Part shown: piece by piece, positions 1 through 8,197 of the stretch
Position numbering within the stretch: position 1 is the first letter of the stretch
Layout of the letters: every line of letters begins with the position of its first letter
Assembly: GCA_050949055.1 (NCBI GenBank)
Contig: JBMNFA010000001.1
Location: 930,001 to 994,000, forward strand
DNA length: 64,000 bases
DNA from: JAEZJZ01 sp050949055
GTDB lineage: Bacteria; Bacillota; UBA994; UBA5500
Direction of reading: 5' to 3'
Translations under genes and position numbers: made by a program
The notes under the pieces: generated by a model
Seen by the model: only the letters and a program-made list of their open reading frames with translations
Told to the model about the DNA's origin: nothing
Database searches by the model: none

Positions 1-3000
1 TGTCTGGGTAGACCAGCAGCGAGTAATCGGTGACTGCACCGATCTCTTCGCCGGTCTGCTCATCGTAAATAGTTGTTACCCTTGGGGTAACGCCACTGAG
101 AGTGATCGTGGGATAACCCAGGCTGGCCTTAGTGCGCGCTGTCAGCACATCGCTGAGGATGGTGGCCGTCGGAACGGCAGCCCGAATGACCTGTATTTGA
201 TAATCGTAACTTGTGTAGTCGGCCAGTCCTTCGTCCACATAATGATAGTGGCGAATCAGCTTGCCGCTTGCATCTCTGGTGGTGTAGCTAACCTCGGATG
301 CGGGAACAAAGGCGAGCTCGTAGCTGCCGCTGCCATCCGAAAACTCGTAATACCGATAGATCTGGAAACCTGCGATGGACGACTCCGCTGGATAAGACCA
401 GATTAGGCCGATGGCTTGGTCAGTAGTCAAAGTGTTGTCCTGCGCAAAATCGGATGGCAGGGAGGGCGGAGCGGTCACATCCTTAACCAAATAGCTGACC
501 ACAGGAACGGTACTGTCGCCGATGGGAAAGCTGTAGGTAAACAGCTTCCAAGCATAATAGTAGCCATATTCCTCCGCTTCGATCGGCATGTTGTAGACCG
601 TGCCAGCGTATGTACTGCCTTCCGAGGAAATTGTCACTTTGCTGGAACCATGTTCATAACCGGCAGTGACTCCGAAGATGAAATCGCCTGGGCCGGCGCC
701 TATCTTAAAGTCCACGGTGTTGGTGCTGGTGAGACCATCTCCGTTTTCCTCGGTAATAGCGATCTCCTGGGTGACGCTGGCGCCCGCAGCGCTATAGTCG
801 ACACCAGCCCAGCTGCCGTCGTACTCGATTACGTTATTGTAGCCGGCCGAGCTGCTGGGATAGGTAGCCGGGTTGCCCACCGTGTGGGTCAGTACTGTCC
901 CGGCAATCTGGGGCAACTCGTCGTAGTCGGCGGCGATTTTCTCGTATTTCTCCAACGAGAGTACAACTACTGCCGCCGTATGAGGCAGATTGACTGACAT
1001 CTTCTGTTGATCATAACCGGTTACCTCACCGGTGGCTTCATCGATGATCGGCACACAGGAATCATAGATGTAGTACTCCATGGGAATGGAATAGAAAGCA
1101 ACCGAGTCCTGACCGACGACAGTCTCATAGGTGATAGTCATCTCCACCATGGATGAGTTGGTCGTCTCCCATGTCCAGCCGTGAGTATAGGACAACTCGG
1201 TCTCCATGCCACCCACCTTGACGCCCGTAAGCGGCACCTCGAAGTCATGCTGATAAGACACATAAGCGCCGACACTGAGGGTGTGGGACTTGGTGGTTTC
1301 AGTGCCGCTGCCCTGGGTGCTGCTGTAACTGGTAGATGACTCCATGTAACTCCCGCTCAATTGATCGCTGGCCAGGTCCGCAAAATGCGGAGGAGATGCC
1401 AGCACAGCCAGCACCTGCGGGTCCGAATAGATCACTCCGTGCTCGCTGGTGTAACTGATAAAAGAGGTGTCGTTGTCAGAGTTCAACTTGCAGAAAGAGG
1501 TGGCGAAGTCAACGGACGATGCCTGGACATTGATATTAAAGGTATAGTCTCCGCCAGCTCCCTCCGTCATCTTCCCCTCCACCGCAGCCATGACGGTATC
1601 CGCATCAACTGCAAAGGACAGCGTTTCAGTGACGTCAGTCCAGGACTTGATGCGCCACAGCCTGTTCCACCAGTTCTTGTAGGATGGGACAGCATAAGTC
1701 ACTTCAGTAGAATAACTCTCTGCAGAGTAGCTGAGCATCACCTGCAAAGACTGGGCAGTGTCGCCGGTGAAGTCAGCGGCGACAACACCGTATTCGGTAT
1801 AGAAGCGGCCGTCTATGTCCCTAATCCAGTCAGGATAGACCACGTGGAAGTGCTTGTTGAAGCTGTTGTTCTGATCCAAGGCCGCGGTGATCACCAGCCC
1901 CTGGTCGCCATACTCCAGGATGAGGCTATCGATGTAGATGTTGCAGGCATAGCCGATGCCCCGCATATTGACGGCGGCGATGTTGGCTACCATGGTCGGC
2001 AGACTGTAGAATACCTGATTGTGCCCAGCCATCACTGCGTGGATATACACATCCTCGCCGGCGTCGTTTTTCTCCGTGGCAAACAGATCGAAGTTCTCCG
2101 CCACACTCTGGATGAAGGTGTCACTGTCCCCATTGTAATTGTAGACAGCAACAAAGCGGCTATTGAGGTTGCCGCCCAGGATGTCGCTGTTCAGTTGGCC
2201 ACCCAGAATCAAGTCGTTCACGTTGTCGCCATCCACATCACCATAAGTGAATGCAGCGCGAACAATCTGCGATCCGCCATACTCCAGATTGATGTTCATC
2301 GACTTCTGCAGCATGGAAGCCCTTGAGCCGCAGAGCAACACAGCTCTGCTGTTGGTGTAATTGTTCAGCCCGTAGTAATAGCCCCAGGTCAGCGCTAAAT
2401 CATCGGTGCCGTCCTGGTTGATGTCCCCGCTGGTCAGCGAGACCATGTTCGATACATAGGGGCTTTCATTGAAATAGTAAGTCCAGGCCTTAGCCCATTT
2501 ATCGAGATTAAGAAAGTATGTAGCAGCAGTATCCTCACTGAAGGTGTCATCGAGCTGGAGGTCGTAGATCTCCACACGGGAGTTGCCCTGCTGCGCAACG
2601 TAGACAGCTACTTCATCCACGCCGTCTCCGTCAAAGTCCCCAGTGACAATCTGCAAGTAGTTCTGCATCAAATAGGGGTCTGCAGCGAAATCTTCGTTCA
2701 TCTGGTTTCCGGTGTTGCCGATCACCTTGTCTGTGCCCAGCAGAACCTTGCTGGTTGTGCCTTTCTGGTTGTTCACCGGATCGGAGAAATACAGGTACAA
2801 TCCGCCATTGGCGCTGAGCTGACCCGCAGCCACGGTGACGGTCTGGCCCGTTGCACCGGATAAGCTCCCGGTGAAGTTGCCGGAAGCTGTAGCGGTGGCC
2901 GCATACTCGCCGCTGACGGCTATATTCTTGTCATCTCCCTGTGAGTCATAGAAATAGTCCCAAGACTTGCCCAGGGCCTTGTTGTGGCCGTAGAGGGTGC

Positions 3001-3259
3001 TGGAACTCTTGCCCTGGATGAACAGCTCATGCACAGGGTTGATATTGACTGTTTCCCGCCCGTAAGGGTTATCCGGGCTGTCCAAATCAACCCCATCCGG
3101 AACCTCAGACGTGTTGAATCCGAGGGCTTGCAGTGCGTTCATCTCGCTGATGTCCGTCTCATCGTCGGCGCTGGCGCTGGCGCTCGGCAGGGCTGAGAGC
3201 GGCAACAGGCCAGCAATCAGGGATAGTATCAGGTATACGGCGATTGCTTTCTTAAGCAT
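1..3259 (-). CDS. Very large secreted FG-GAP-repeat protein (3' end beyond the window)
   Basis: This frame is open from an ATG at 3259 to the left edge, at least 1,086 codons without a stop, so the C-terminus is missing. GGAGG lies before the start. The N-terminus (MLKKAIAVYLILSLIAGLLP, then a Ser/Ala-rich stretch) is a clear signal peptide, so the protein is exported. The first half holds Ca-binding FG-GAP/VCBS-type motifs: DFDGDGVDE near 2630, DINQDGTDD near 2420 and DVDGDNVND near 2240. The distal part has a fibronectin-III-like stretch around 330-460 (IWSYPAESSIAGFQIYRYYEF region). FG-GAP repeats form beta-propeller blades in adhesins and surface proteins. A cell-surface or extracellular binding role is inferred; no catalytic motif was seen. 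It stands alone, with LemA upstream in the same direction. Confidence 0.85.
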   Translation of the reverse strand, partial: MLKKAIAVYLILSLIAGLLPLSALPSASASADDETDISEMNALQALGFNTSEVPDGVDLDSPDNPYGRETVNINPVHELFIQGKSSSTLYGHNKALGKSWDYFYDSQGDDKNIAVSGEYAATATASGNFTGSLSGATGQTVTVAAGQLSANGGLYLYFSDPVNNQKGTTSKVLLGTDKVIGNTGNQMNEDFAADPYLMQNYLQIVTGDFDGDGVDEVAVYVAQQGNSRVEIYDLQLDDTFSEDTAATYFLNLDKWAKAWTYYFNESPYVSNMVSLTSGDINQDGTDDLALTWGYYYGLNNYTNSRAVLLCGSRASMLQKSMNINLEYGGSQIVRAAFTYGDVDGDNVNDLILGGQLNSDILGGNLNSRFVAVYNYNGDSDTFIQSVAENFDLFATEKNDAGEDVYIHAVMAGHNQVFYSLPTMVANIAAVNMRGIGYACNIYIDSLILEYGDQGLVITAALDQNNSFNKHFHVVYPDWIRDIDGRFYTEYGVVAADFTGDTAQSLQVMLSYSAESYSTEVTYAVPSYKNWWNRLWRIKSWTDVTETLSFAVDADTVMAAVEGKMTEGAGGDYTFNINVQASSVDFATSFCKLNSDNDTSFISYTSEHGVIYSDPQVLAVLASPPHFADLASDQLSGSYMESSTSYSSTQGSGTETTKSHTLSVGAYVSYQHDFEVPLTGVKVGGMETELSYTHGWTWETTNSSMVEMTITYETVVGQDSVAFYSIPMEYYIYDSCVPIIDEATGEVTGYDQQKMSVNLPHTAAVVVLSLEKYEKIAADYDELPQIAGTVLTHTVGNPATYPSSSAGYNNVIEYDGSWAGVDYSAAGASVTQEIAITEENGDGLTSTNTVDFKIGAGPGDFIFGVTAGYEHGSSKVTISSEGSTYAGTVYNMPIEAEEYGYYYAWKLFTYSFPIGDSTVPVVSYLVKDVTAPPSLPSDFAQDNTLTTDQAIGLIWSYPAESSIAGFQIYRYYEFSDGSGSYELAFVPASEVSYTTRDASGKLIRHYHYVDEGLADYTSYDYQIQVIRAAVPTATILSDVLTARTKASLGYPTITLSGVTPRVTTIYDEQTGEEIGAVTDYSLLVYPD

Positions 3260-3446
3260 CTAGCTAATATTCCTCCCCTATCTTTCCTTCATCTTAAGCG
3301 ACAACTAGGTTTGCACTAGCAAAGGAATAGATCATGGTCCACAAAAATGTCGGAATAGACACTTAGTTCGGCGCGCGACGAACCTGCCTGCAACTATTTC
3401 AGCCTTCGTTGGAAAGCTGCCCGAAATATCCTAACCGCAGAACACC

Positions 3447-4001
3447 TCACTTGCTGCTTGGCATAACAGCCTTGGCGGTCTGTTCCTCAAGGTATTCTCT
3501 TTGCCGAAACCCTAAGGTCCCGGCGATCATGGAGACCGGGAACTTTCGGATTTCACGGTTCAGCTTAGCCACGCTGTCGTTGTAGATCAGGCGGCTGGTA
3601 CGCATCATGTTTTCGAAGGCTTGTGCGGCCCCCATGGCTTTGACATAGGCCTGCTCTGCTTGCAGCTTGGGGTATTGTTCCGCTACCAGGGCAATCCAGC
3701 CCAGGACCTTGGAGATAATCACCTCCTGACGCAGCACGTCATCCGGCGCGGAGCTTGCCGTTATCGCGCTTCTCCTTGATTTAATCGCTTCCTTAAGTGT
3801 CTCGATTTCGTCCTTTGCACAACTTTTTGTGCAATCCAGAAGGGCCATCAGCGCGTCGAAACGCCAGGACAGCTGTACTCCGATCTGGTTCATGGCATTG
3901 CTGCTATTCTGATCAAGCGCCGCCAGTTTGCGCTGCGTGGAAACCACCCAAAGAACAATCACCGCAACAATGGCGATAATCGCGATGAATGTTGGCAGCA
4001 T
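3447..4001 (-). CDS. lemA: LemA family membrane-anchored protein
   Basis: A 184-residue protein with one N-terminal membrane segment (about residues 3-19) followed by a helical domain. The C-terminal part (AFENMMRTSRLIYNDSVAKL, then NREIRKFPVSMIAG and a final FRQREYLEE) matches the LemA family signature, in which a YN pair and a conserved FP segment precede the tail. LemA proteins are coiled, envelope-anchored helical bundles of unclear function. A purine-rich GGGGG stretch precedes the ATG. It is a single gene: the intergenic stretch 4002-4323 separates it from the divergent two-component genes. Family call is confident; function is not known. Confidence 0.85.
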   Translation of the reverse strand: MLPTFIAIIAIVAVIVLWVVSTQRKLAALDQNSSNAMNQIGVQLSWRFDALMALLDCTKSCAKDEIETLKEAIKSRRSAITASSAPDDVLRQEVIISKVLGWIALVAEQYPKLQAEQAYVKAMGAAQAFENMMRTSRLIYNDSVAKLNREIRKFPVSMIAGTLGFRQREYLEEQTAKAVMPSSK

Positions 4002-4256
4002 AGCACATTACCCCCTTTTCCTCCTCCCATCGCCCTTGTTTGGGCGAAACAAAAACTTGTGCCCTCATGCCACTTTAGCGAGTAATCCAGGCTCAAAACC
4101 GCCCACTGCATGAGATATGTCTTTTTCGTCATGAAACAGGCCTGATTAACGCTGGCGGGGCGGCTGGCGTCCGCACTTGTCCTGGCGCAGGAATTTTCCA
4201 GACTAGGGGCACCTGCCGGGTGAGCAGAAACAATAGACAAAAACAATCCGCGGCCC

Positions 4257-4296
4257 TAGCTCAGGACCGCCGATGATTATGCTAAACTTAGCTCAG
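4257..4296 (+). promoter_or_regulatory. Possible LytTR sites upstream of the response regulator
   Basis: The octamer TAGCTCAG occurs twice as a direct repeat, at 4257-4264 and 4289-4296, with starts 32 bp apart (about three helical turns). A TATGCT hexamer sits between the copies near 4278. LytTR regulators bind short direct repeats upstream of target promoters, so autoregulation is a reasonable inference. No biochemical consensus for this protein is known. The rest of 4002-4256 shows no gene. Confidence 0.3.
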
Positions 4297-4323
4297 TAGA
4301 AGCAGAAATCCGGAGGATTGCCT

Positions 4324-5049
4324 ATGATTCAGATCGCGATCTGTGATGACAGCCTGGATGAGCTATCCAATATGGTACAGTTCGTCGACCTATACAGGAC
4401 ATCAAGGAATTTCAGCTGCCATTACGCCGTCTTTCCCAACGGTTTTGAGCTGGTTTCCACCTTGGAAAAAGGAAAGCGGTTTGATATCTACTGCCTGGAT
4501 ATCATTATGCCTGGCTTTACAGGCATTGAAGTTGCTAAGGAAATCCGGGGGTTTGATAAAACCGCGCCGATTCTGTTTTTCACCTCATCGCCCGATTTTG
4601 CCTTGGAGAGCTACTCGGTGAAAGCCATCAACTATGTGCTCAAACCGATATCAAAAGAAAAGCTGTTCTTCACCTTTGATGAGGTGCTGGAGCAGATCAA
4701 GGTGGACCGGGCTGAGCAGGCAATAGTCGTCAAGAGCAAAGAGGGGCTACAAAGAATTCTGATCTCCAGCTTGGTTTTTGCAGAGGTTATTGGCAGAAAT
4801 GTGCTCTACCACCTGCGCTCTGGCAAGGTGATCGAGTGTACAGAATCCTTTGCTTCCGTATGCGATAGCCTGCTGCGCTATGGATGTTTTATCAGACCCC
4901 ACCGCTCCTACCTGGTGAACATGCAGTATGTGGATACCATTCAAAACCGCCAGATCACCCTGCAAACCCTTTCTTCCATCCCTGTTGCCCAGGGCAAGGC
5001 AAGGGAGATTAAGCAGCAATACTTGAGATATCAGATGGAAGGGTCGTAA
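4324..5049 (+). CDS. LytTR-family response regulator
   Basis: A 241-residue two-component regulator (AgrA/LytR type). Residues 1-115 form a receiver domain: acidic pair D8-D9, phospho-acceptor D59 in CLDIIMPG, and the lysine of the YVLKPIS motif. Residues about 135-235 form a LytTR DNA-binding domain (IGRNVLYHL, FIRPHRSYLVNMQYVD). The ATG at 4324 lies 7 nt after GGAGG (4312-4316); the TTG six bases earlier is too close to that site. The kinase gene follows after 4 nt, so the two are co-transcribed. The presumed role is transcription control of extracellular or membrane functions. The signal is unknown; no autoinducer-peptide gene was seen beside it. Confidence 0.9.
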   Translation: MIQIAICDDSLDELSNMVQFVDLYRTSRNFSCHYAVFPNGFELVSTLEKGKRFDIYCLDIIMPGFTGIEVAKEIRGFDKTAPILFFTSSPDFALESYSVKAINYVLKPISKEKLFFTFDEVLEQIKVDRAEQAIVVKSKEGLQRILISSLVFAEVIGRNVLYHLRSGKVIECTESFASVCDSLLRYGCFIRPHRSYLVNMQYVDTIQNRQITLQTLSSIPVAQGKAREIKQQYLRYQMEGS

Positions 5050-5053
5050 GCGA

Positions 5054-6325
5054 ATGACAGGGATATTTATCGCTTTCTCCCGTTACTTTACTGCATTACT
5101 GTTCGGCACGGCAGTGGCGGTCAGCTTCGCCGGGATGACGTTCACGCGCAAGAATTCCCTGGCTTTCGGGTCCTTTGTCACCGGTCTATTTGCTTTGCAG
5201 ATCGTCTGCCTGCAAGTCTGGGGCATGCCATTAACGATGAAACTATATCCGCTGCTTTCCCATGTGCCAGTGGTTGTCTTTATCGTCGTTTACATGCAGC
5301 GTTCGTGGCTGACCGCGCTGACCAGCATGTTTGTCTCCTTTCTCTGCTGCCAGCCTCCCCGTTGGATCGGCACCGTGGTGGGGGACGCTTTCGCCAGCGC
5401 GGCCATGAACCATGTTGGCTATATCGTGACTGCCGCGCTGGTGTACTATTTCCTGCATCGATATGTGGTCAGCTCTGTTCGCCATCTAATAGAACGCTCC
5501 GTCAGATCCTGTCTGCTGTTTGGCGCCATGCCAGCCTTTTACTATTTGTTCGACTATGGCACCACAGTCTACACCGACTTTTTGTACAGCGGAACGCGGG
5601 CAGCGGTGCAATTCATGCCGTTCTTGACCTCGGCATTCTATTTTGTGTTTGTCCTGCTTTACTACGCCGAAACACAGAAGCAAGCCAGCGTGGAAAGGGA
5701 ACGGGATATGCTGGACGCACAGTTTAGGCTGGCGCAGAGGGAATTCGCTTCGCTGCGGCAACTGCACCGCAACGCTGCTGCCTATCGGCACGACATGCGC
5801 CACCATATATCCCTGTTGCAGGGACTGGCCGCCAGAGGAGACATCGCAGAAATCAAGAAGTATCTGCATACCGCCCAGTCCGACATCGACGCCATCACGC
5901 CCAGGCGCTTCTGCGAAAACGAAACCGTCAACCTGATTCTGTCCGCTTTTACCGCCAGAGCGGAACATTCCGGCGGCCGGCTGACGGTGGAGGCGAGACT
6001 GCCCGACCAGCTTCCGTTCAGCGACACCGAACTGTGTTCGCTGTTGTCAAACGCTCTGGAGAACGCCATCCGGGCCACGAATAAGATGGCGGACAGCCAG
6101 CAGCGCCAGATCAGACTGCGCATCTATGCCCGGAATAACAAACTGTGTATCGACATCCGCAACCGATACCATTCAGAGCCGGTGTTCCATCAGGGTTTTC
6201 CGGTCTCGACAGAGCCTGGGCACGGCTTCGGCACAAAGAGTATGGCACATATCGTGGAAAAGCATGGCGGTGTCTATCAGTTCTCGGTTCAGGATGGCTG
6301 GTTCATATTTCAGGCCACTGCATAA
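5054..6325 (+). CDS. AgrC-like GHKL sensor histidine kinase
   Basis: A 423-residue kinase. Residues 1-205 contain about six hydrophobic membrane segments, followed by a coiled linker (205-240). The phosphorylated histidine is probably H246 in RHDMRHH, the form typical of AgrC/CitA-type GHKL kinases. The ATPase domain has the N-box SNALENAIR (N336) and the G-box GHGFGTKSM (389-397). It starts 4 nt after the LytTR regulator, its obvious partner. The terminator at 6469-6512 lies beyond the stop. The input is likely a membrane-sensed signal such as a peptide, but this is inference. Confidence 0.9.
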   Translation: MTGIFIAFSRYFTALLFGTAVAVSFAGMTFTRKNSLAFGSFVTGLFALQIVCLQVWGMPLTMKLYPLLSHVPVVVFIVVYMQRSWLTALTSMFVSFLCCQPPRWIGTVVGDAFASAAMNHVGYIVTAALVYYFLHRYVVSSVRHLIERSVRSCLLFGAMPAFYYLFDYGTTVYTDFLYSGTRAAVQFMPFLTSAFYFVFVLLYYAETQKQASVERERDMLDAQFRLAQREFASLRQLHRNAAAYRHDMRHHISLLQGLAARGDIAEIKKYLHTAQSDIDAITPRRFCENETVNLILSAFTARAEHSGGRLTVEARLPDQLPFSDTELCSLLSNALENAIRATNKMADSQQRQIRLRIYARNNKLCIDIRNRYHSEPVFHQGFPVSTEPGHGFGTKSMAHIVEKHGGVYQFSVQDGWFIFQATA

Positions 6326-6468
6326 CGGTTGCTCCCTTTCATCTGAGGGCGCTCGCCACACGCACTACATAGGCCATATGCTCGTCGCTCTAGCCGACGA
6401 CAACTGGCGCTATGCGCCACAGGTTGCACCTGGCGGTCGTCGTCACCAGTGAATATCCTTGGATAGTC

Positions 6469-6512
6469 AAAGACCTCGTCGCCCTGCCCCTAGGGCAAAG
6501 CGACGAGGTCTT
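6469..6512. terminator. Bidirectional terminator between convergent genes
   Basis: A 13-14 bp stem (AAGACCTCGTCGC with GCGACGAGGTCTT) encloses a GC-rich loop and is followed by TTGTTT. It lies between the kinase on the plus strand and the M20 gene on the minus strand. The rest of 6326-6605 holds another weaker GC-rich dyad near 6390-6440 and no gene. Confidence 0.75.
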
Positions 6513-6605
6513 GTTTCATCTCCGATTAAGAGCGGAGAGGTAGCAGGTCGCCCTCGACAGTGACCAGAAAACTGTGGAGATGCTTGGCTGATTAGCCCGA
6601 GCGCC

Positions 6606-7964
6606 TCACGCCAGCGGGCCTGATGAGATGTCAGGTTGCAGACTGCTATAGGTAAGCCCGAATGTCCGATCCTCAAACTCCTGCTTGGCTTTGTTGACCA
6701 GCTCCTGGTCTTCCATGAGGTCTATGGCCGTGCCAGCCAGGATCTTGGCAGCTTGATGCATCCCCTTGTGTGCATAGCTCAACTTGCCCTGGGCGACGTT
6801 TAGCCAGCTGTGGAAGTTCGTACCATTGGCGTAAACTGGGGCAAAGAACATCGCCGTAGGCACGAAATAGGAGACATCACAGACGTCCGTACTGGCTTGG
6901 TGATAGCGGTAGTAGAATTTGGAACTGTCGAGCACGATGTTTGAGCTGTCGTTGCTGACGGCATGAAACTTTGAGGCAAGCTGATAATCCTCGTCGGAAT
7001 AGGCAATCGGCCCGAACTCTTCCCCATTCTTGATAAACTGTTCCAGTAGGGTACGGTTCGGTATCAGATCGCTGTAAGCGCTTTGAATGCGCATCTCTTC
7101 TACGGTTGTACCAGTCATCAGAGCTGCTCCCTTTGCGATATCGGCAAACTGTTCGAATACTGCCTTGATATTCGCATTCTTGGAGGAGCGAATCGTGTAC
7201 AGGATTTTCGCATGATCCTGCACGATATTAGATCTGGTGCCCCCTGCATCTAGAATCGCACACTGAATGGTCACTTCCGGAGGCAGGTGCTCTCTAAAGA
7301 ACTGCACGCCGATGTTCATCAACTCCATTGCCTTCAGAGCGCTCCTGCCCAAATGCGGTTCTTTACCGGCATGAGATGCCTTCCCGCGGAAGCTGTAGGT
7401 GAAGGAGAGATTGGCGTAGATGCCTTCCACCACTGCATTGAAGGTCTGGGGATGCCAGGTGAGGGCAATGTCCACATCATCGAACGCACCGGCGCGTAAC
7501 ATGTGGATTTTACCTGCTCCGCCTTCCTCGGCTGGACACCCGTAGTAGCGGATAGTACCTGCCAGGCCTTGTCGGTCTATTACCTCCTTAACAGCGTACG
7601 CGGCCTCAACACAGGCAGTGCCCAGCACGTGATGCCCGCAGCCGTGACCATTACCCCCCTCTATGATGGGGCTTCTCTCTGTCAGCCCTGCCTCTTGGCT
7701 CAGGCCTTCCAGTGCGTCATACTCCCCCAGAAGGGCAATTACCGGTTTCCCGCTGCCGTATTCTGCAACAAAGGCTGTCTCCAGGCTACCGATTGGTGCT
7801 GTAATGCGAAAACCCTGCTGTTGCAGAAAGTCCTTCTGCAGTTTGAAAGACCTGTATTCGCCAAAGGGAGGCTCAGCATAATCCCAAATCGCGTCACTCA
7901 TCTCCTCGAATGCCTTATGATGTGCTGACATCATGGCTGCGAGCTTCAATTTGTCTATCAACAA
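6606..7964 (-). CDS. M20 family amidohydrolase (AbgB-like)
   Basis: A 452-residue zinc-dependent M20/M28-clan hydrolase. Visible family landmarks are GEYDALEGLSQEAG (about 80-93), the metal-site stretch GHGCGHHVLGTA, CPAEEGGAGK, and the dimerisation-domain GKASHAGKEPHLGRSAL. This layout fits aminobenzoyl-glutamate or indole-acyl amino acid hydrolases (AbgB-type); the real substrate cannot be read. AGGAGG lies 5 nt before a TTG start, with a second TTG directly after. Repeat copy A lies just upstream, between this gene and a second M20 gene in the same direction. Confidence 0.85.
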   Translation of the reverse strand: MLIDKLKLAAMMSAHHKAFEEMSDAIWDYAEPPFGEYRSFKLQKDFLQQQGFRITAPIGSLETAFVAEYGSGKPVIALLGEYDALEGLSQEAGLTERSPIIEGGNGHGCGHHVLGTACVEAAYAVKEVIDRQGLAGTIRYYGCPAEEGGAGKIHMLRAGAFDDVDIALTWHPQTFNAVVEGIYANLSFTYSFRGKASHAGKEPHLGRSALKAMELMNIGVQFFREHLPPEVTIQCAILDAGGTRSNIVQDHAKILYTIRSSKNANIKAVFEQFADIAKGAALMTGTTVEEMRIQSAYSDLIPNRTLLEQFIKNGEEFGPIAYSDEDYQLASKFHAVSNDSSNIVLDSSKFYYRYHQASTDVCDVSYFVPTAMFFAPVYANGTNFHSWLNVAQGKLSYAHKGMHQAAKILAGTAIDLMEDQELVNKAKQEFEDRTFGLTYSSLQPDISSGPLA

Positions 7965-7983
7965 GATCTCCTCCTACTATTTA

Positions 7984-8045
7984 GCAACATCGCAGATGTT
8001 GCGGGCGATAAAGTGATTGTTGCGCAGCAACTATCAGCTTGTACC
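7984..8045 (+). repeat. Two-hairpin repeat, copy A
   Basis: A stem-loop (GCAACATCGCAGATGTTGC) is followed by ATAAAGTGAT, a second conserved stem (GTTGCGCAGCAAC flanked by GATT/TATC) and the tail CAGCTTGTACC. The same architecture recurs near 10.5, 21.3, 21.4 and 52.9 kb. On the minus strand this copy ends directly before the AGGAGG of the M20 gene, so it lies in that gene's 5' leader. Confidence 0.85.
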
Positions 8046-8197
8046 TATACGTGACATACTCGCCCCAACAATGCACTTTCCTGCATTAAGATACTGGATT
8101 GAGTCTCCATTCGTAAGCGTCAAATGGCCCCCACCTTGACAGGGCGAGGGCTATTTGACGCTCACACTTGAAATGCCTTCTCGGCTTCACCAAATAC

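Noticed and set aside
1361..2326. Plus-strand open frame of 321 codons, and others at 197-997 and 2984-3196
   Set aside because: They are antisense to a coherent minus-strand frame with signal peptide and FG-GAP motifs; their products show no family features.
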